Shown here: in pieces, positions 59,975 to 64,000 of the stretch
Layout of the letters: the number at the start of each line of letters is the position of its first letter
Numbering within the stretch: position 1 is the first letter of the stretch
From: Paraliobacillus quinghaiensis
GTDB taxonomy: Bacteria; Bacillota; Bacilli; Bacillales; Amphibacillaceae
Assembly: GCF_003426025.1 (NCBI RefSeq)
Contig: NZ_QJSH01000006.1
Location: 1 to 64,000, forward strand
Length of the DNA: 64,000 nucleotides
Direction: 5' to 3'
Made by a program: the position numbers and the translations under genes
Notes under the pieces: model-generated
The model's input: the letters and a program-made list of their open reading frames with translations, nothing else
What the model was told of the DNA's origin: nothing
Databases searched by the model: none

Positions 59975-61239
59975 TGAAGGGGAGTTTACGCCTTTTATTG
60001 AAATTAGTTCAGTTAATTCTCTTATTTAGCTTGTTATTTTCGTATGCAATGTTTCAAGGGGGATTTGTAAGTTGGTTTCTTCTATATGCTTTTATACCAA
60101 TTCTAATCTATCTTCTCACTGTTATGCTTTATCCACTTCGAACATGGAATGTTTCGCGTAATCTCTCTAAAGATATAACACGTGCAGGAAAGGATATTGA
60201 AGTTACAATTATATTAGAAAGAAAACTATGGATTCCATTGCCTTACCTTATTATAGAAGATTGTTATAATGCATCTTTACAAGAAACCTATCAATCAAAA
60301 CATAACTTAGCGAGGTTAACAGAATCCAAGGAATTGAATAAAAATCGACAGTTTAAAAGAGTTGTATTTCCGATGTTTAAGCGCAAGCTACATTTCACCT
60401 ACAAGTTAACTGATTTACCGCGAGGTGAGCATCAATTTCAAGCTGTACGAATAAAAACCGGCGATTTTTTTGGTTTTGTTACTAAGAGTTATATATTTGA
60501 ATGTGTAAATCGTATTGTCGTATATCCGCAAGAAAAAGGCATTTCTATGAAAAAAGAACAAAACAGCTTTGAAGAGGGTGTTGCACCTGTTTATTCATTG
60601 CGATCAAAAAATGAGCATGTAGTTACTGGTGTACGTGAATATATGTCTGGTGACCGATTTTCATGGATTGATTGGAAAAGCTCTGCACGGAAACAAATGA
60701 TCATGACGAAACAATTTGAACAAGAGAAAACAACAGATGTCTTCTTTATCTTAGACGCTTGTGATAAAAAAGAGTTGAATCAGGCAGCGTTTGAAACAAA
60801 TGTAGAACTGGTAAATTCATTTGTTACTTTATTTGAAAATAAGGTGTCCAATATTGGATTGTTAGGGCTCGGACTTAAAAATGTCTATTTTTCCCCTCAA
60901 CAAGTAGGGGCAGAAAAGAGATTGCTCCATCATTATTTGGCAACTGTTCAGCCAGATGGTGACAAAGCCTTTGCTGATCAGTTGGTAGAACAAATAAAAC
61001 GAATGCCTATAAACTTAGTAGTTATACTCTTTTTAACTGATCTTAATCAAGGAATAATTACAGCACTAAAGCAAGTTCAACAACGGAATAAGCATGTTAC
61101 GCTTTTTTTGACAAAGTCATCTAAAGACTTATCGGAAGAAGACCAACGTATGATACAGCAACTGAGAGTGATTGGTATGATGGTCAATGTTTGTACAGAA
61201 GAAGTAATGAAGCAGGATCAAATAGAGGTGAGTATGTAA
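59974..61239 (+). CDS. yeaD: DUF58 protein, YeaD type
   Basis: The 421-residue protein has two N-terminal membrane helices (about 8-50) and a DUF58 region. The DUF58 signature is GDRFSWIDWKSSARKQMIMTKQFEQE (about 226-251), followed by a von Willebrand A-like fold (VFFILDACD). DUF58 proteins work with MoxR ATPases; their exact role is not settled. The gene overlaps the upstream MoxR gene by one base and the next gene by the TAATG stop-start. Confidence 0.85.
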   Translation: MKGSLRLLLKLVQLILLFSLLFSYAMFQGGFVSWFLLYAFIPILIYLLTVMLYPLRTWNVSRNLSKDITRAGKDIEVTIILERKLWIPLPYLIIEDCYNASLQETYQSKHNLARLTESKELNKNRQFKRVVFPMFKRKLHFTYKLTDLPRGEHQFQAVRIKTGDFFGFVTKSYIFECVNRIVVYPQEKGISMKKEQNSFEEGVAPVYSLRSKNEHVVTGVREYMSGDRFSWIDWKSSARKQMIMTKQFEQEKTTDVFFILDACDKKELNQAAFETNVELVNSFVTLFENKVSNIGLLGLGLKNVYFSPQQVGAEKRLLHHYLATVQPDGDKAFADQLVEQIKRMPINLVVILFLTDLNQGIITALKQVQQRNKHVTLFLTKSSKDLSEEDQRMIQQLRVIGMMVNVCTEEVMKQDQIEVSM

Positions 61240-63452
61240 TGCTTGAGTCTAAACAAATTCCAAAAGAATCAATTGTCTTTTCGATACTGCTTTATCTCTG
61301 TGGATTTTTATTATTTTGGGAGTGGCTAAGACCACTGGAAGTTATATCAGATACGGGTAATATGACACTACTTGTGCTATATGCAGGTTTCTGCTTCTTT
61401 CTATCTATATTAAGAGTAAGTGCTTGGATTTCTGTGCCATTAAAGATAGCTGGATTATTGTTTATTTTAGATGGTTTATTTATGCAGGAAATAATTACAA
61501 CTAGACAGTGGCTTATGGTTTTTCAGACTCAATTACAATATAACACCGAAATGATTATGGAACAGCAATGGACTCACTTAACACCATTCTTTCGAAGTTT
61601 ATTATTCCTGATTTTACTTTGGCTCATGAGCTATTTAGTACATTACTGGTTTGTTATCGCAAGACGAGTTTTTCTATTTATTTTGTTAACATTTATTTAT
61701 ATTACTGTTTTAGATACGTTCACTGCTTATCAAGCAGATGAAGCTATTGTTAGAACATTTATTGTATCTATGTTTACGCTGGCACTATCTAATTTTTCAA
61801 TGCAAATGGATAAAGAGTCATTAAAACCAGCTTATGGGAATTGGTTTGTCTCAACGGTTATTCCGATTATCATTATTCTCCCGTTGGTTACGATCCTGGG
61901 TTACTTTGCGCCTAAAGCTGAACCGCAATGGCCTGATCCAGTTCCTTTTATAACAAGTACTGCTGATTATGCTGGTTTTGGTGAAGGAGGAAGCTCTACT
62001 ACACAAAAAGTAGGTTATGGAGAAGATGATTCTAACTTGGGTGGTTCCTTTATTCAAGATAATACGACTGTCTTTGAAGTGGAAGCTTCACAGAGTCATT
62101 ATTGGAGAATTGAATCGAAAGATAGGTACACTGGAAAGGGTTGGGAGAGGTCAACGGAATTAGCATACCAGACACAACCAAACGGAAACATTGATTTAGA
62201 CATGCATACTGAACAGGTTGATACAATTCAACAGTATGCTTCGGTTCATTATACGTCTGATGCCAACTTTTCAAAAGTTGTTTATCCGTATGGAATTAAT
62301 AACGTTAGTAATGGAACGCATTTGAATTATTTACTGGATCAAGAGACAGGGATAATTGAAGTGGAGGGTCCTGAACAACAAGAGGGTTCAGTGTACTTTG
62401 ATCTCACGTATCAATATCCTTCCTTTTCTCTAAACCAATTAGAAGCGGCTGGGGGTGACTATCCTGCTCCGATAGAGGATCTATATTTACAGCTGCCAAA
62501 TAGTTTACCAGACCGTGTAGTTGATTTAGCAGAGGAGATTACTGCTGAAGATCAAACACGTTATGATAAGGTGAAAACAGTAGAAAGCTATTTTGATCAC
62601 AATGGGTTTACTTATCAGTCGGAAGATATAGCAGTACCTGGTCGTAGAGAAGATTATGTTGATCAATTTTTGTTTGATACGCAAGTAGGGTATTGTGATA
62701 ACTTTTCCACATCGATGGTTGTAATGTTACGTTCTCTAGATATTCCTGCACGTTGGGTTAAGGGATTTACTGGTGGTCAAATTGTTAATAACAATCCAAA
62801 CGGCGTGTCTAGTTATTACAATACGTATCAAGTTACAAATAACAATGCACATTCATGGGTTGAAGTCTATTTTCCGGGAGTGGGTTGGGTACCCTTCGAA
62901 CCAACGGTAGGATTCTCAAATAATGCTGATTTTTACCAAGAGGCAGATGCGGATCCGGATTCAAATGATGAGCAAGATGCCGAAGAGGAAGTTAACGCGG
63001 AAGAAGAGGAAGAATCTGAACAAGAACATCAAGAAGATGAACAGGCTCTTGGTTCTGAAGCTTCTCAAGATGGCGCTGCACTTTGGAACGGCTATCTTTT
63101 AGTGGGTTTAACACTTGGACTTGTAATAATAGCGGTTGTATTATTCTTCGCACGATACCGCTTGCTTACGCTGTTATTTATCAAACGGTATAAGCATTTT
63201 AATGATGAGAGATCATTGGATAAGGCGTATCATTTTCTTCTGCGTGTATTACAGCACAAAGGAATCAAGCGAAAACAAGGGCAAACAATCAGAGAGTATG
63301 CTAGGCAAGTTGACGCGTTCTTTGATTCAAATCAAATGACGCAATTAACCGGCTATTATGAACGGATGATATATAGAAGTGATGCAACGCTTCATGATCA
63401 TGAGAAGATACTTGAATTATGGAAAAATTTATTAAGGCGTGCATGGTCTTGA
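61239..63452 (+). CDS. yebA: membrane transglutaminase-like protein, YebA type
   Basis: The 737-residue protein has five to six N-terminal membrane helices, an extracellular region (about 225-600) with a transglutaminase-like domain, and one more helix near 622-642. The catalytic Cys is in TQVGYCDNFSTSM, the His in NNAHSWVEVYFPGVGW and the Asp-equivalent in PFEPT. A very acidic stretch (about 568-608) precedes the last helix, and a cytosolic DUF4129-like tail follows. ATG 61239 overlaps the yeaD stop, so translation is coupled. The operon is yeaC-yeaD-yebA. Confidence 0.85.
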   Translation: MLESKQIPKESIVFSILLYLCGFLLFWEWLRPLEVISDTGNMTLLVLYAGFCFFLSILRVSAWISVPLKIAGLLFILDGLFMQEIITTRQWLMVFQTQLQYNTEMIMEQQWTHLTPFFRSLLFLILLWLMSYLVHYWFVIARRVFLFILLTFIYITVLDTFTAYQADEAIVRTFIVSMFTLALSNFSMQMDKESLKPAYGNWFVSTVIPIIIILPLVTILGYFAPKAEPQWPDPVPFITSTADYAGFGEGGSSTTQKVGYGEDDSNLGGSFIQDNTTVFEVEASQSHYWRIESKDRYTGKGWERSTELAYQTQPNGNIDLDMHTEQVDTIQQYASVHYTSDANFSKVVYPYGINNVSNGTHLNYLLDQETGIIEVEGPEQQEGSVYFDLTYQYPSFSLNQLEAAGGDYPAPIEDLYLQLPNSLPDRVVDLAEEITAEDQTRYDKVKTVESYFDHNGFTYQSEDIAVPGRREDYVDQFLFDTQVGYCDNFSTSMVVMLRSLDIPARWVKGFTGGQIVNNNPNGVSSYYNTYQVTNNNAHSWVEVYFPGVGWVPFEPTVGFSNNADFYQEADADPDSNDEQDAEEEVNAEEEEESEQEHQEDEQALGSEASQDGAALWNGYLLVGLTLGLVIIAVVLFFARYRLLTLLFIKRYKHFNDERSLDKAYHFLLRVLQHKGIKRKQGQTIREYARQVDAFFDSNQMTQLTGYYERMIYRSDATLHDHEKILELWKNLLRRAWS

Positions 63453-63543
63453 CCAGAAGATAAGGCACTGATAGAATGATATAAATATAATAGAAACATC
63501 CATCGTTTGGGTTTTCACTACCCATTCATGTAGTTGAATAACA

Positions 63544-63613
63544 CCTCTGTATATTCTCGGAAATAGGGTTCGAGAGTTTCTACAAAACACCGTAAATGTT
63601 TTGACTATGGAGG
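63544..63613 (+). ncRNA. guanine (purine) riboswitch aptamer
   Basis: The aptamer follows the purine-riboswitch consensus. P1 is CCTCTGTA (63544-63551) with TATGGAGG (63606-63613). P2 is TTCTCG with CGAGAG, P3 CAAAACAC with GTTTTG, and the junctions have GTTTCTAC and GACTATGG. The discriminating base (63605) is C, so it should bind guanine or hypoxanthine rather than adenine. Terminator and guaA lie downstream. Confidence 0.95.
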
Positions 63614-63634
63614 CGGATTGACGTTTGTTTGCAG

Positions 63635-63671
63635 AATCTGCCTTCTTTAGTTTGTAGAGGGCAGATTTTTT
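63635..63671 (+). terminator. riboswitch-controlled terminator
   Basis: AATCTGCC (63635-63642) pairs with GGCAGATT (63660-63667) and a T-run follows. Guanine bound to the aptamer would let this hairpin form and stop transcription of guaA. Confidence 0.8.
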
Positions 63672-63749
63672 GCACTGATAGGAAAGATTAATTTTAGCAT
63701 GGGTGACTATCAACGTAGTAAAAATTTCAGGAAATTAGTATAAGTGCAA

Positions 63750-63787
63750 CTAGGCAACCACTGGCGCCGGAAGGCTTGGTGCTAGCC
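63750..63787 (+). other. GGAA-capped hairpin before guaA
   Basis: Stem segments CTAG/CTAG (63750-63753, 63782-63785), ACCA/TGGT (63757-63760, 63777-63780) and GCC/GGC (63766-63768, 63773-63775) close a GGAA tetraloop. It lies between the riboswitch terminator and guaA and has no known role. Confidence 0.4.
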
Positions 63788-63834
63788 AAGTTTTCTTTAT
63801 ATATATCAATGGAAGATAGAGTTGGATGGAGGAG

Positions 63835-64000
63835 ATGACGAAGGTGCAAGCTACAAATGAAATGATCCTAGTTTTAGATTTTGGTAGTCAATACAATCAA
63901 TTAATTACAAGACGAATTCGTGAGTTTGGTGTATACAGTGAGCTACACTCTCACCGCTTGACTGCTGAGGAAATAAAAGAAATGCAACCGAAAGGTATTA
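63835..64000 (+). CDS. guaA: GMP synthase, N-terminal part (runs off the window)
   Basis: GuaA converts XMP to GMP with glutamine. The visible residues match Bacillus Gua[28 protein letters not shown] and [14 protein letters not shown] of the class I glutamine-amidotransferase domain. The start is unclear: ATG 63835 follows GGAGGAG with almost no spacing, while GTG 63844 has normal spacing of nine to eleven bases. The rest of the gene lies beyond the window. Expression is governed by the upstream guanine riboswitch. Confidence 0.95.
   Translation, partial: MTKVQATNEMILVLDFGSQYNQLITRRIREFGVYSELHSHRLTAEEIKEMQPKGI

Overview
The window is low-GC DNA from a Gram-positive, aerobic, spore-former-like bacterium of the Bacillaceae (Oceanobacillus/Virgibacillus/Gracilibacillus type, by inference). 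The clearest clue is the right end, where a MoxR ATPase, a DUF58 protein and a membrane transglutaminase are followed by a guanine riboswitch and guaA. This is the yeaC-yeaD-yebA-guaA order of Bacillus subtilis, a region that lies downstream of groEL in that genome. Start codons are often TTG or GTG behind strong Shine-Dalgarno sites.

Layout. (1) 1-3.9 kb is a decayed mobile region: the 3' end of a group II intron, a phosphoesterase, an unknown protein, a YfbU-family protein, then broken phage genes including an HNH endonuclease. It ends with integrase-arm-like repeats and an 18-bp sequence identical to the last codons of a groEL gene (GGC GGC ATG ATG TAA). (2) 3.9-24.4 kb is a metal and envelope island: YwmB-like protein, second Lgt, class D sortase, D,D-carboxypeptidase, cupredoxin, CcdA-like thiol transporter, DUF305 protein, copY-copZ-copA with its operator, a second copZ, a His-rich membrane protein, a beta-propeller lipoprotein, a two-component system, copB and an M23 peptidase. 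It again ends with arm-like repeats and the same 18-bp groEL tail. (3) 24.4-38.6 kb holds a multicopper oxidase, a Cys-rich copper-storage protein, a second two-component system, a methyltransferase, a cluster of small one-helix SHOCT proteins around a 14-residue-repeat protein, a split TOTE-type primase-helicase, an ion channel and a hemerythrin-like protein. It closes with a weaker groEL-tail-like sequence and a terminator. (4) 38.7-64 kb looks like ordinary chromosome: an SDR and flavin enoate-reductase pair with a PucR-type regulator, a dihydroxyacetone system (gldA-dhaKLM, with dhaS-dhaQ downstream), a betaine-binding lipoprotein with a GbsR-type repressor, ung, a LOV-STAS photoreceptor, dps, a KtrB-type K+ transporter, and yeaC-yeaD-yebA-guaA.

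How it works together. The first 38 kb reads as a composite copper-resistance island built by repeated insertion at the 3' end of groEL. It has cytosolic sensing (CopY), chaperones (CopZ), two export ATPases (CopA and CopB), extracellular oxidation (multicopper oxidase), thiol storage (Csp) and two sensor kinases. It also carries second copies of envelope enzymes. A direct repeat of about 0.96 kb (4171-5128 and 32113-33083) brackets 27 kb of it and could allow loss by recombination.

The most interesting unexplained parts are the SHOCT cluster with its 42-bp tandem-repeat gene, the tandem groEL-tail attachment sites, the decaying TOTE gene, and a 36-nt palindrome with 16-bp arms at the betaine locus. 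All names come from reading motifs; no database search was possible.
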